14,343 nt of DNA from Candidatus Aenigmatarchaeota archaeon (GCA_021161995.1 JAGGZO010000014.1:1-14343); one strand, 5' to 3'; shown: positions 6,724 to 14,343, counted from the first letter of the stretch. Numbers and translations are program-made. The notes: generated by a model from the letters alone, not told the origin.

Positions 6724-7614
6724 TCAATTCTCATGTATGAGCTTACAGAAGCTACATATCCCATTTTTTGAAGTTGTTAGTTCACCACATATTTTACATT
6801 GTTTATATTCTGGTTCCTTAACCGAAAAATTTAATTCCTCTATTGTTCTTGTAAATTGTCTTTTTGATCCGGGTATGTTTGTATCAAAACACTCTACTAT
6901 ATTTTTCCATTTGCTTATTTTTGAAAACGGACATTTTGATTCAATAAAAGGCAACAAGTTGAATTTTGCATAGTAGTAATTCTCTACATTACTGCATTCG
7001 TACAATGGTCTTATTTTTGTTAGAAGTTTTGGATGCGTAGATGGGACTATTGGTTTTAGTTTATCATTCCATTCAAAGTTTCTGTCGATGAAATTTTTGA
7101 TAAAAAACTCGAGAATATCATCCATGTTATGACCAGTAGCAATTTTATTGAATCCTCTTTCTCTTGGGTGTTTATTCATGTAGTATCTCTTTACTATGCC
7201 ACAAATAGAACAAATTGCTCTTCTTCTATTGCTTCTAGCTATTTCAATTAAAGTTTTTCCCGTTCCTTTTTTTATGTCAACTATATGCAATTTTATACCC
7301 AACATCTTAGTGAGTTCTTTTGATTTTTCTAATGCCAGATCAGAGTATTCGGGAATCCATAGATGAATAAACATTGCTTCTAGCTCAAAATCAACTGCTT
7401 TCTTATACTTGTTTAGAAAGTATAGCATTGAAGCGCTATCCTTACCACCAGAAAGGGCAACCATTACTCTATCTCCATTTTCTATAAGTTTCCATTTCTT
7501 TATTACCTTTTCTACTCTTTTTTCATATAGTTTGAGAAAGCAATCCTTGCAATAATTCTTTCCTTCTATTCGTACAACAGCTTCTTCCCTTCTACAAATA
7601 TAACATTTCATCAA
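6724..7614 (-). CDS. ttuA: TtuA/Ncs6-family tRNA 2-thiolation enzyme
   Basis: Predicted ATP-dependent tRNA uridine 2-sulfurtransferase. It has an N-terminal zinc finger (C4, C7, C22, C25), the PP-loop SGGKDS (55-60) that adenylates the uridine, CSIC (C135, C138) and a third cysteine in SKCPF (C228) matching the three Fe-S cluster ligands of TtuA, the motif TGHNMDD (160-166), and a C-terminal zinc finger (C273, C276, C287, C290). At 296 residues this is close to the family norm of about 320. TtuA proper makes 2-thio-5-methyluridine at T-loop position 54, a thermophile modification; archaeal relatives (NcsA) are linked to thiolation of wobble U34. Sequence alone does not separate the two, so the symbol is provisional. 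Start is ATG 7614; the second ATG (7611) is equally possible. No ribosome binding site is seen. Confidence 0.9.
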   Translation of the reverse strand: MMKCYICRREEAVVRIEGKNYCKDCFLKLYEKRVEKVIKKWKLIENGDRVMVALSGGKDSASMLYFLNKYKKAVDFELEAMFIHLWIPEYSDLALEKSKELTKMLGIKLHIVDIKKGTGKTLIEIARSNRRRAICSICGIVKRYYMNKHPRERGFNKIATGHNMDDILEFFIKNFIDRNFEWNDKLKPIVPSTHPKLLTKIRPLYECSNVENYYYAKFNLLPFIESKCPFSKISKWKNIVECFDTNIPGSKRQFTRTIEELNFSVKEPEYKQCKICGELTTSKNGICSFCKLIHEN

Positions 7615-7710
7615 ATATATTCTCTATTTTAACTTTTCTAATAGTATCGTTGAACAGATTCTAGTTGTATTAGTTATAGATTCTACTTACAATATCATGA
7701 TTGGAAACCT

Positions 7711-7721
7711 ATAAAATAAAA
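7711..7721 (-). terminator. T-rich stretch after the tRNA, probable terminator
   Basis: Directly after the discriminator base the minus strand reads TTTTATTTTAT. Archaeal RNA polymerase commonly stops at such T-runs without a hairpin. No other function is apparent. Confidence 0.4.
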
Positions 7722-7868
7722 CGCCGGGGAGGGGATTTGAACCCCTACGGGCATACGCCCACCGGATTTCTTTGAATTCAAATCACCTCCTTTCAATCAT
7801 CTTTTCATCAGTGTCAAGCCAAGCTGTCACTCAAGTCCGGCGCCTTTGCCTAGTTCGGCCACCCCGGC
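7722..7868 (-). tRNA. tRNA-Ser(UGA) with an intron at 37/38
   Basis: On the minus strand GCCGGGG pairs with CCCCGGC as a seven-base acceptor stem, followed by G73 at 7722; no CCA is encoded. T8-G9 are followed by a D arm (GCC/GGC). The anticodon stem is CCGGA/TCCGG with loop CTTGAGA after splicing, giving anticodon TGA. A long variable arm (GGGC/GCCC) and a T arm AGGGG-TTCAAAT-CCCCT complete the cloverleaf. Anticodon UGA, long variable arm and G73 agree on serine; archaeal tRNA-Leu would have A73. The exons are 7868-7830 (39 nt) and 7767-7722 (46 nt), for a mature length of 85 nt. Confidence 0.93.
7768..7829 (-). other. 62-nt tRNA intron
   Basis: This stretch interrupts the anticodon loop between G37 and A38, the commonest site of archaeal tRNA introns. 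A four-base match between exon TTGA (33-36) and intron TCAA near its 3' end fits the central helix of a bulge-helix-bulge cut by the archaeal splicing endonuclease. The flanking three-base bulges are not perfectly clear by eye, so exact cut sites may shift by a base or two. Near its 3' end is the self-complementary 12-mer TTTGAATTCAAA. Confidence 0.8.
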
Positions 7869-7895
7869 TTCAATAATATTAACAACTAGTTTCAA

Positions 7896-7902
7896 TTTAA
7901 AT
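7896..7902. promoter_or_regulatory. Palindromic TATA element shared by tRNA-Ser and the small membrane protein
   Basis: AATTTAAATT is its own reverse complement. Rightwards, its centre lies about 24 bases before ATG 7923, giving a leaderless mRNA. Leftwards, it lies 31 bases before the mature tRNA 5' end, leaving a short leader for RNase P to remove. No other good TATA is visible between the two genes, so one element may serve both directions. Confidence 0.5.
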
Positions 7903-7922
7903 TTTGTTGAAGAAGATTTATT

Positions 7923-8123
7923 ATGGTTAACAGAGAACAAGCAGAAAAGATATTTCTGTCATTGATATTGGTTGCCGCTATTTTGCTAATAGTTTTCTAT
8001 TTTCAATCAAACAAAAGCATGATCTCTAATGGAATGGTAGCTTTGAATCCTATGTTAAACACGTGGATACTGGTAGCTGGAGTGTTCATGATATCAATGA
8101 TAGTTTGGATGACAAAACAATAA
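7923..8123 (+). CDS. Small two-TM membrane protein, unknown function
   Basis: The 66-residue protein consists of two hydrophobic helices (about 10-28 and 46-63) joined by an 18-residue loop with an NKSM sequon, and short charged ends (MVNREQAEK at the front, TKQ at the back). By the positive-inside rule both ends are probably cytosolic with the loop outside. Its TATA spacing supports translation of a leaderless mRNA from ATG 7923. The stop lies one base from the stop of the convergent giant surface-protein gene. I do not recognise the family. It is likely a real gene given its clean two-helix layout and promoter, but short. Confidence 0.6.
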   Translation: MVNREQAEKIFLSLILVAAILLIVFYFQSNKSMISNGMVALNPMLNTWILVAGVFMISMIVWMTKQ

Positions 8124-8124
8124 A

Positions 8125-11100
8125 CTAACATCTAACTATTTCGACTAAAGTAGTTCCGTATTCCCTACCAACATTTCTAACGCATAACCTATAATAACCA
8201 TTGCTGAAACTCAAACCACCAAGAACTTTTATTTTATCATAACTCAGAGTCATTGTAACATAATTGCTCTTAGCCGTTTCTTCATTGAAGCTGGTTGTGG
8301 GTATGCCATATGTCTGAATACTCCTCATTTTGCTAACAACCATTCTGCAGTTATCAGTTAACGGTATTATTATCTTATCTGATGTTGTATTCAATGAAAG
8401 AGTATATTTAGTATCATTTTTATAACACAATGAATCAACTATACCATAACCACCTATTAACGCCACAGCAACTTCCTCCGGTGAAGCATCTGAACAAACC
8501 ATACCGTATTTTATATCATTCTTTGAATAGCAAAAGGAATTTATGTTATACCAATAATCATTTATCCAATTGTTTGTTGGTATTGTTATCTTATCATGAT
8601 CAGTTAGGTTATACTTCATTGAGAAGTATGTTTTTTCAGGATTGCTTATTTCGATTATTAAATAATCTGCACTTGCTGGCAGAATGTAATTAACCCAATA
8701 ACTCATTGTTTGGTTGTATTTTACGTAAAGTTTTAGCTCTGCCTTCGGTAAGAAGTTGCTTTTTGTATAGGTTATCTCACCTTCACCGCTTAGTGTTGTT
8801 GGTAAACCTTCTATGTATAGTTCGTCTTCTGGGTAGATTGTAATGTTATTTTGCTTGAATGTTATGTACTTGATCATGTTGCTTGTTTGTGCAACAGATG
8901 TTGAGTTCAGATGGAATTTAGCGATTGGTTGGGATTTAAACATGTACCATGTTGCTCCGTTTGAAACCCTGTAGCCTATTTCATAGGCGTTTTCTACACC
9001 TACCGGCTGTTTTAAACCAAGCAAATAAAATGGAGCATAGCTAAATTCATTATCTAGATATGCAAAAGTTGCGATAAATTTGTAGCCATCGTAACCAAGC
9101 ATATAGTAACCAAGGGAACTTTTTGTGAAGTCTGTTAGTTTTTCTGATGAACTGAAACCAATTGATTTTTCATCTTCTAATAAGTCTGGTATGTTATTGT
9201 TGTTACTATCTTCTACTATATCAGATGCTATGTAGCCTAGCGTTAAGCCAGTGTGAAATGCTGAGAGGTTTAATTCTACTTCTTTTATCGATGATTTATT
9301 TGATGAAAAGCTGTATAGACCTCTTTCAGAAGATGATAAGAAAATTTGATTTGAGCTGTCGTTGTTAGCTAATAGTATGTATGCATCGTTCTGATTTCTT
9401 ATCCCATATCTTTCGTTCAAAGAATCTAATAGTAAGTAGGTTGCCTTCTGTGATGGATAATCTATCACTATCTTTATTCTTCTCTGATCATAATCACTTT
9501 GCGAGATGGGATCATGATCAGTTAGGTTAAAAACAATATAACTAGATGTTCCAACGTCTACAATTCTGTGAATATTACCATTAACACTTCTGTTTGAGAT
9601 TAATGTTCCTGTGAATGAATTAGAATCCTCTATGCCCGTATAATTATACCAACCAACACCATAATCATCTTTGTAAGTATTATTATAATGGAAAACTAAA
9701 GAAACATTATGTTGAATCCAGTTATAATCACCAGATTTCTTCCATGAAGTAATATCATAGTAGGTAAGTGTTGAGTTACCAACTTTTTCTAAGGTTTCAT
9801 TGCTAAATCCAATGATCCATGTTGATAGATTACCGGTGGTCGTATCTATTGTATCGGTATAACCAAGGGAGATCAATATATTTTCACTGTTTGAGAAACT
9901 ATTTTTGTACTCGATAAGATTTAGTTTATTGTCAGATGTGCTATATAAACTTAAACCAATATTTTTGCTATTTTCTGTGAAGAATAATGCAGTGTCTGCA
10001 GTGTTTTTATCATACAGAACATTCACAGGGCTATCCTTTTGAACCACTTCTTCTGTTCCTATTGAATAGACTGGTTCTGGATACGTATATTCACGAATTA
10101 TTATATTATCAAACCAAAATTCTGGGTCATGCCCATATATACAGACATAACCTACAAATGGTTCAATATTGTCAGTTGAGATCCAACGTTCTTCTTCATC
10201 TACTATGAAATGAACTTTTCCGCCATTAGGTTCTATCTGTATCTCATAACGTCTCCATACATCTTTCCCTCTTATTGAATCTTCATGACTAACAGTAGTA
10301 CCATTTGAAGTTTCATAAACTAAATACCCAATATAATCGTCAGTTTCGTCAAATTTCAACCTAAGTTGAACACCATCACGCCAAGAATCAGTAGTTCCAA
10401 AAGAATTTCTCGTTGAAAAACCAGCTCCACCTCTTCTCAAATTTGATGAATGTTTTCCATCAAACATCAAAGCAAAACCTTTACTCAAATTGAACGATAT
10501 CTTAGATACCGCACCTGAATGGTACCAACCATCACCATTACCTTTCAAAGAAGGTGCAGGATTACCAACTGATGTATCCACCTTACCAGTAGGAGAACCC
10601 CAAAAGATCCAATTATTACCATTCTCAATGGTATCATAGAAAATGAAAACCTCACTAGCGTTTGATTCACTAGTAGCTAATGGGTTGCCATAGTATAAAT
10701 AAACTTTAGCTAATCCATTACCAAAACCTATATCTGTTTGATTATCTGGTATAAAAGGTATCTTTACCCAAACATAAGCCCATGAACTATCTACCTTCTG
10801 TTCTATCCAATATGGTATTTTTGTTTCTGAGCCATCGGTTAAGTTATAGTAAGAGAATCTAATATCCTCAAAATCTGGTTGCATGCTAGAGTCATAAGAA
10901 ATGTTTATTGCTACTTGATAATCTGTGAGGTTTTGGTTGTTTAAAGTGTTGTTTATTGTAATTGTCTTTCTATACGCATAGTTCAAAAGTTCTATGTTTG
11001 TCGAATCATATACCATAGCAGTGTTATTGAATATAGAAGCATAGTACTTCTTTTCTTTTGCCTTTATTGGTATGTTTATACTATGTTCTATTGAGGATAG

Positions 11101-14100
11101 CTGGTCACCAGCATTTATGAACATTCTAATGAATGGATCATGTGCAGTAACTAAAAATGTTACGTTAAGAGAAATATTTGTATTGCTATTGTTCTCAAAA
11201 CTAAATCTCCACTTGAACTCCTGTCTAAAAGCTGGATTCAACCAGTTTGGCATGCTATGTGTAGAATTGTTAGCTCCTTTTTCCCAAACTTTCCATTTTT
11301 GGTTTTCCCAATCGTAGAAATATATGATATAGTTTGGATACAATTCATATACTTTTGAATCATCTACAGTTATGTTTGAAAGATTTATCTCATACAAGAA
11401 GTTGTTGTTTCTATCATTTACTGTTATAGAAGTTGGATGGCTTTTATCTTGATAGATGTTTTTATTTACGATGATTTTTAGGAAGTCGGTTGATATTTGG
11501 ATCTCATTTATTTGAGCATTTTCCTCACTACCTATGCTTATAGTTGGTTCTGGTAATGTTGATTTTGCAATATAAATATAGTTGATAGTCAAATCCGTAC
11601 TTACTTCAGAGAATGAAATATCCACAAGACTATAGCTCGATGATATATTTGAATATGAATAATCCAATGTTGAGAGGCTAACGCTAGACAACCCTGCTCC
11701 GCTAGATGTGTATGTGAAAGTATCTGGATATACAATTTTAGCAGACATAGACAGTGGTAATTTAAATATGGTTGCATCATAGCTACCAGCACCATACGAA
11801 TTTGTTCTGCCAGTTGCATACAGGTTGCCATCAAGGACATAGACATCATTCAAGTAGTCGGCATTAGCAATTTCTTTCCTAGATATTACGTTTAGGTTTT
11901 TATCTAGCTTAAATATTATGACATCCTTTTCTGAATATCCTATATATCCAACAGCATAAAGATATGTACCATCTGATGTTATCGATTCAAAGCGACTATC
12001 GCTTCCAACTCCAAGCGAGTGAAACATGCTAATGAGGTTCAGATCTTTATCAAGCTTGGCTATAAAATACCTATCAGTACCATAGTAGTCATAGTATCCT
12101 ACCATATAGACGTAACTCTCATCAGAATATACTGACGATAAATAACCATCTCCAACCGAATAAGCCTTGTTTGATACTATGTTCAGGGTGTTATTAAACT
12201 TTATTATTGCAAGACTTCCTCCGGTATAACCAACAGTATAAATATACCCATTACTGTCGCAATATACATTCGTAAATTCTTCATTCTTAGAACCATTGTA
12301 AAGTTTCCAATCAATAACATTAAAGTTTTTGTTAAGTTTTGCTATGAGTAAATCGAGTTCATAATTATCGGGATTAAAGGTTCTTCCAACAGCATAAAGA
12401 TATGTACCATCTGAACACAACGAGTAAAACTTGTCACGATGATTTGTAACGTCGAATACTTTGGATGATATTAAATTAAGATCCTTATCCAACTTCATTA
12501 ACACTGAGTCATAGAAACTAGAAGAACCAACGACATAAATATAGTTACTATCCACATAAACATCGTTAATTTGCTCATCATCACCAGCGTCATAAACTTT
12601 TTGTTCAACAACATTTAAGTTCTGATCAAATTTAACGATGAGAACATTGTTTCCTATATATCCAACAGCATAAAGATATGTACCATCTGATGTTATCGAT
12701 TCAAACGAATCTGAGTCGCTGCTTCCCAATGTATGCGAAATCATAAACACAGCATCTCCATTAGATTCACTTGTTGCAGAAGGATTACCATAATACATGT
12801 ATACTTTGGCGATTCCTTTACCAAAACCTATGTCTGTTTGATTGTCTGGGATGAAAGGTACCTTGATCCATATCTCTGTTGATGTAGTATTGCATGTTCC
12901 TGGTTCTATCCAATATGGTATTTTTTGTTCTGAACCAGTGGAATTGTCATGATAATAGAATCTTATGTCGCTACAATCATCATTCATTTTACCACTAGCT
13001 ATCAAACTAGCAGTATCTATGTTTATTTTTATCTGATAGTTAGTTAGATTTTGGTTGTTAGCTGAATTGTTTATGGTTATTTCTCTTTTGTAAAAGAATG
13101 TATCTGGATTGTAATCTTTTATTCCATTGTCAAACCCATCCGCACCAGCAAGCGTGGCATTTATAATCAATCTGTTTTTCACACCATAATTGAACTTCTC
13201 TATGCTATAGTTCCACCAACCATGACCAATGCCAGATAATTCTTTTATATCAACATACCCTGATACATATGGGTAAAAAACACTTGCATTTGCATCATCT
13301 GGAACTGGCACTTCTAGCGTAAACGTCTTGTTCAAATAATACTGGTTATTGAGAAATATTTCTGCTTCAAATCTATTATCACTAACTTTTTCACTTTCAT
13401 TTAATATGTACTTAGCATCATATGCAGAAGTTAGCAAAAGTAATTTATCATAAAACAATGTCTTTATTTCATTTTCAGAAAGACCTCTATTATAGATTGC
13501 TATTTCATCGATAACACCATTGAAATAATTCGATCCATATTTATCTCCCACTTCCAAATTTTTTGTGTTTAATCCTATATCACCACTCCAAGTAACATAA
13601 GCTACCTTCTTACCATTAATCCATATTGCTTGCTCAGCTCCATCATAAACGGCAACTAAGTGGACCCACTTGCCGATAATATCTTGGTTGTCCGCAACTA
13701 CTTCATGAGGAGATCCCGTTGAATCTCCAACAAAAAATGTTATCTTCACTCCGTTGTTTGTACCAGGTTCTATTCTTAAGAAATAACCAGAACTCGGATA
13801 ATCGCTCTTTGCAATTATAGTCTCAGTCGATACAATCTCATCTATTTTAGCCCACAAAGAAATTGTTATTCTAGTTGAGTCCAATGAAGGGTTATAAGGT
13901 ATTATGAGTTTGCTATCTATACCGTTAAACTCCATCCCCCCACCAAACAGACTATCTACACAAGTTATGTTATTCTCTGTAGGGTTGTTTCCTAATCCAG
14001 AAATATCACTGATAACACAGTTATCAAAAGGAAGTTGAAGTATCAAGCCTGTGTCGTTTGATAAACTCTTAACATATATTTTTCCCACGCCATATTTTAA

Positions 14101-14307
14101 ATGGAATGGATTACCACTATCTAAACAATTTAGTTGATTAATATCGGCTAGCTCACCTAGATAATGATCTGAGTTGACACAGAGTGATTGTCTCTGCTGA
14201 TGAATTCTTACTGGTATTGTTATGGTTGCTGCAACAACTACACCTAGAGAAATCGTTAGCACTAATAGCAAAACAATAGCAAATTTAACTGAAAACCTAT
14301 TCTGCAT
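8125..14307 (-). CDS. Giant secreted surface protein with LamG, two DUF2341-like modules, a seven-bladed propeller and a ConA-like domain
   Basis: The 2060-residue protein starts with a hydrophobic segment (9-27, ending VVVAATI) acting as signal peptide or N-terminal anchor; no C-terminal membrane span is seen. In order: a LamG/concanavalin-like domain (about 86-292, with GKWVHLVAVYDG and FNGVIDEIAIYNRGLSENE); a linker beta domain (293-402); a DUF2341-like module (about 405-520, IPYWIEPG, VPFIPDNQTDIGFG, VYMYYGNPSATSES); seven propeller repeats (about 534-852, each SDGTYLYAVGY-like then KLDKNLNVIS-like); a closing strand ending PEPTISIGSEE (919-929); a beta region (930-1105); a second DUF2341-like module (about 1110-1222); a ConA-like sandwich (1223-1406) closed by PEPVYSIGTEE (1410-1420); and further beta-rich repeats to the end. 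DSNNNNIPDLLED (1700-1712) resembles a calcium-binding TSP3-type loop. I count nearly fifty N-x-S/T sequons, only two of them in the propeller. Likely an adhesin, S-layer or sugar-binding surface protein; the ligand is unknown. Confidence 0.85.
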   Translation of the reverse strand: MQNRFSVKFAIVLLLVLTISLGVVVAATITIPVRIHQQRQSLCVNSDHYLGELADINQLNCLDSGNPFHLKYGVGKIYVKSLSNDTGLILQLPFDNCVISDISGLGNNPTENNITCVDSLFGGGMEFNGIDSKLIIPYNPSLDSTRITISLWAKIDEIVSTETIIAKSDYPSSGYFLRIEPGTNNGVKITFFVGDSTGSPHEVVADNQDIIGKWVHLVAVYDGAEQAIWINGKKVAYVTWSGDIGLNTKNLEVGDKYGSNYFNGVIDEIAIYNRGLSENEIKTLFYDKLLLLTSAYDAKYILNESEKVSDNRFEAEIFLNNQYYLNKTFTLEVPVPDDANASVFYPYVSGYVDIKELSGIGHGWWNYSIEKFNYGVKNRLIINATLAGADGFDNGIKDYNPDTFFYKREITINNSANNQNLTNYQIKINIDTASLIASGKMNDDCSDIRFYYHDNSTGSEQKIPYWIEPGTCNTTSTEIWIKVPFIPDNQTDIGFGKGIAKVYMYYGNPSATSESNGDAVFMISHTLGSSDSDSFESITSDGTYLYAVGYIGNNVLIVKFDQNLNVVEQKVYDAGDDEQINDVYVDSNYIYVVGSSSFYDSVLMKLDKDLNLISSKVFDVTNHRDKFYSLCSDGTYLYAVGRTFNPDNYELDLLIAKLNKNFNVIDWKLYNGSKNEEFTNVYCDSNGYIYTVGYTGGSLAIIKFNNTLNIVSNKAYSVGDGYLSSVYSDESYVYMVGYYDYYGTDRYFIAKLDKDLNLISMFHSLGVGSDSRFESITSDGTYLYAVGYIGYSEKDVIIFKLDKNLNVISRKEIANADYLNDVYVLDGNLYATGRTNSYGAGSYDATIFKLPLSMSAKIVYPDTFTYTSSGAGLSSVSLSTLDYSYSNISSSYSLVDISFSEVSTDLTINYIYIAKSTLPEPTISIGSEENAQINEIQISTDFLKIIVNKNIYQDKSHPTSITVNDRNNNFLYEINLSNITVDDSKVYELYPNYIIYFYDWENQKWKVWEKGANNSTHSMPNWLNPAFRQEFKWRFSFENNSNTNISLNVTFLVTAHDPFIRMFINAGDQLSSIEHSINIPIKAKEKKYYASIFNNTAMVYDSTNIELLNYAYRKTITINNTLNNQNLTDYQVAINISYDSSMQPDFEDIRFSYYNLTDGSETKIPYWIEQKVDSSWAYVWVKIPFIPDNQTDIGFGNGLAKVYLYYGNPLATSESNASEVFIFYDTIENGNNWIFWGSPTGKVDTSVGNPAPSLKGNGDGWYHSGAVSKISFNLSKGFALMFDGKHSSNLRRGGAGFSTRNSFGTTDSWRDGVQLRLKFDETDDYIGYLVYETSNGTTVSHEDSIRGKDVWRRYEIQIEPNGGKVHFIVDEEERWISTDNIEPFVGYVCIYGHDPEFWFDNIIIREYTYPEPVYSIGTEEVVQKDSPVNVLYDKNTADTALFFTENSKNIGLSLYSTSDNKLNLIEYKNSFSNSENILISLGYTDTIDTTTGNLSTWIIGFSNETLEKVGNSTLTYYDITSWKKSGDYNWIQHNVSLVFHYNNTYKDDYGVGWYNYTGIEDSNSFTGTLISNRSVNGNIHRIVDVGTSSYIVFNLTDHDPISQSDYDQRRIKIVIDYPSQKATYLLLDSLNERYGIRNQNDAYILLANNDSSNQIFLSSSERGLYSFSSNKSSIKEVELNLSAFHTGLTLGYIASDIVEDSNNNNIPDLLEDEKSIGFSSSEKLTDFTKSSLGYYMLGYDGYKFIATFAYLDNEFSYAPFYLLGLKQPVGVENAYEIGYRVSNGATWYMFKSQPIAKFHLNSTSVAQTSNMIKYITFKQNNITIYPEDELYIEGLPTTLSGEGEITYTKSNFLPKAELKLYVKYNQTMSYWVNYILPASADYLIIEISNPEKTYFSMKYNLTDHDKITIPTNNWINDYWYNINSFCYSKNDIKYGMVCSDASPEEVAVALIGGYGIVDSLCYKNDTKYTLSLNTTSDKIIIPLTDNCRMVVSKMRSIQTYGIPTTSFNEETAKSNYVTMTLSYDKIKVLGGLSFSNGYYRLCVRNVGREYGTTLVEIVRC
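11938..11991 (-). repeat. 54-bp direct repeat, copy in propeller blade 6
   Basis: These 54 bases are identical to 12652-12705. They encode the shared FESITSDGTYLYAVGYIG (residues 773-790) at the start of blade 6. The copies are 714 bp apart, exactly 238 codons or five blades. Confidence 0.9.
12385..12414 (-). repeat. 30-bp partial copy of the blade repeat in blade 3
   Basis: These 30 bases match the central part of the 54-bp repeat exactly and encode SDGTYLYAVG (residues 632-641). Outside this stretch blade 3 diverges from blades 1 and 6. Confidence 0.85.
12652..12705 (-). repeat. 54-bp direct repeat, copy in propeller blade 1
   Basis: Identical to 11938-11991 and encodes FESITSDGTYLYAVGYIG (residues 535-552) at the start of blade 1. 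Bases on both sides of the match differ, so the identity is bounded. Confidence 0.9.
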
Positions 14308-14343
14308 TATAATTTACATTATATCTTTTGATAGAAATAAAGG

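Noticed and set aside
7773..7784. TTTGAATTCAAA palindrome as a protein binding site or att site
   Set aside because: It lies inside the tRNA intron next to the splice helix and is better explained as part of intron folding; no partner repeat was seen in the window.
7768..7829. C/D-box guide RNA inside the tRNA intron
   Set aside because: The intron contains a TGATGA resembling a C box, but no CTGA follows it before the exon, so a complete C/D guide is not supported.
7722..7868. Reading the tRNA as tRNA-Leu(GAG) because of the long variable arm
   Set aside because: The five-base anticodon stem CCGGA/TCCGG fixes the loop as CTTGAGA, so the anticodon is TGA; the discriminator is G73, as in serine tRNAs.
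8430..11849. Short open frames on either strand inside the giant gene
   Set aside because: They overlap a single well-supported 2060-codon frame, have biased composition typical of antisense readings, and show no domains.
11938..12705. The 54-bp repeats as CRISPR or mobile-element ends
   Set aside because: They lie in frame in a continuous coding region, 714 bp apart, with divergent related blades between them; they are repeated protein domains.

Overview
The window reads as a piece of an AT-rich archaeal chromosome. The signs are archaeal-type genes (a TtuA/Ncs6-like tRNA thiolase, a NOP2/Sun RNA methyltransferase, a relative of the archaeal Holliday junction resolvase), a tRNA-Ser with an intron at position 37/38 and no encoded CCA, TATA elements about 25 bases before several start codons with almost no leader, and a very large secreted protein built from LamG and DUF2341-type modules. 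Giant LamG/DUF2341 proteins beside small compact genes would suit a DPANN-type archaeon, but nothing here fixes the lineage. The TtuA-type gene hints weakly at thermophily.

Layout. Positions 1-209 (minus) hold the N-terminus of a gene running off the left edge. At 271-1170 (plus) is a NOP2/Sun-family RNA m5C methyltransferase, convergent with a minus-strand pair: a small membrane-anchored PD-(D/E)XK nuclease-like protein (1160-1531) and an unknown protein (1555-2112). A divergent intergenic region leads to an unknown 273-residue protein (2237-3058, plus). This converges on a membrane-anchored coiled-coil protein with a probable TIM-barrel ectodomain (3055-4584, minus). A compact divergent promoter (4585-4679) drives that gene and, on the other strand, an overlapping pair: a two-TM protein with an outer domain (4680-5435) and a GT-C-type membrane glycosyltransferase (5419-6720). 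Then come the TtuA-like tRNA sulfurtransferase (6724-7614, minus), intron-bearing tRNA-Ser(UGA) (7722-7868, minus), a 66-residue two-TM protein (7923-8123, plus), and a 2060-residue surface protein (8125-14307, minus) filling the right 43% of the window.

Two themes stand out. One is tRNA/rRNA maintenance (methyltransferase, thiolase, tRNA). The other is the cell envelope: a GT-C enzyme, membrane proteins with outer domains, and a sequon-rich giant protein. The most notable structure is in the giant protein. It carries two DUF2341-like modules, each followed by a different inserted domain (a seven-bladed beta-propeller in one, a ConA/lectin-like sandwich in the other) and then by the same closing strand ending in a SIGxEE motif. 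Blades 1 and 6 of the propeller share a 54-bp exact DNA repeat, which suggests recent duplication or gene conversion. I see no CRISPR array, insertion sequence or clear defence system.
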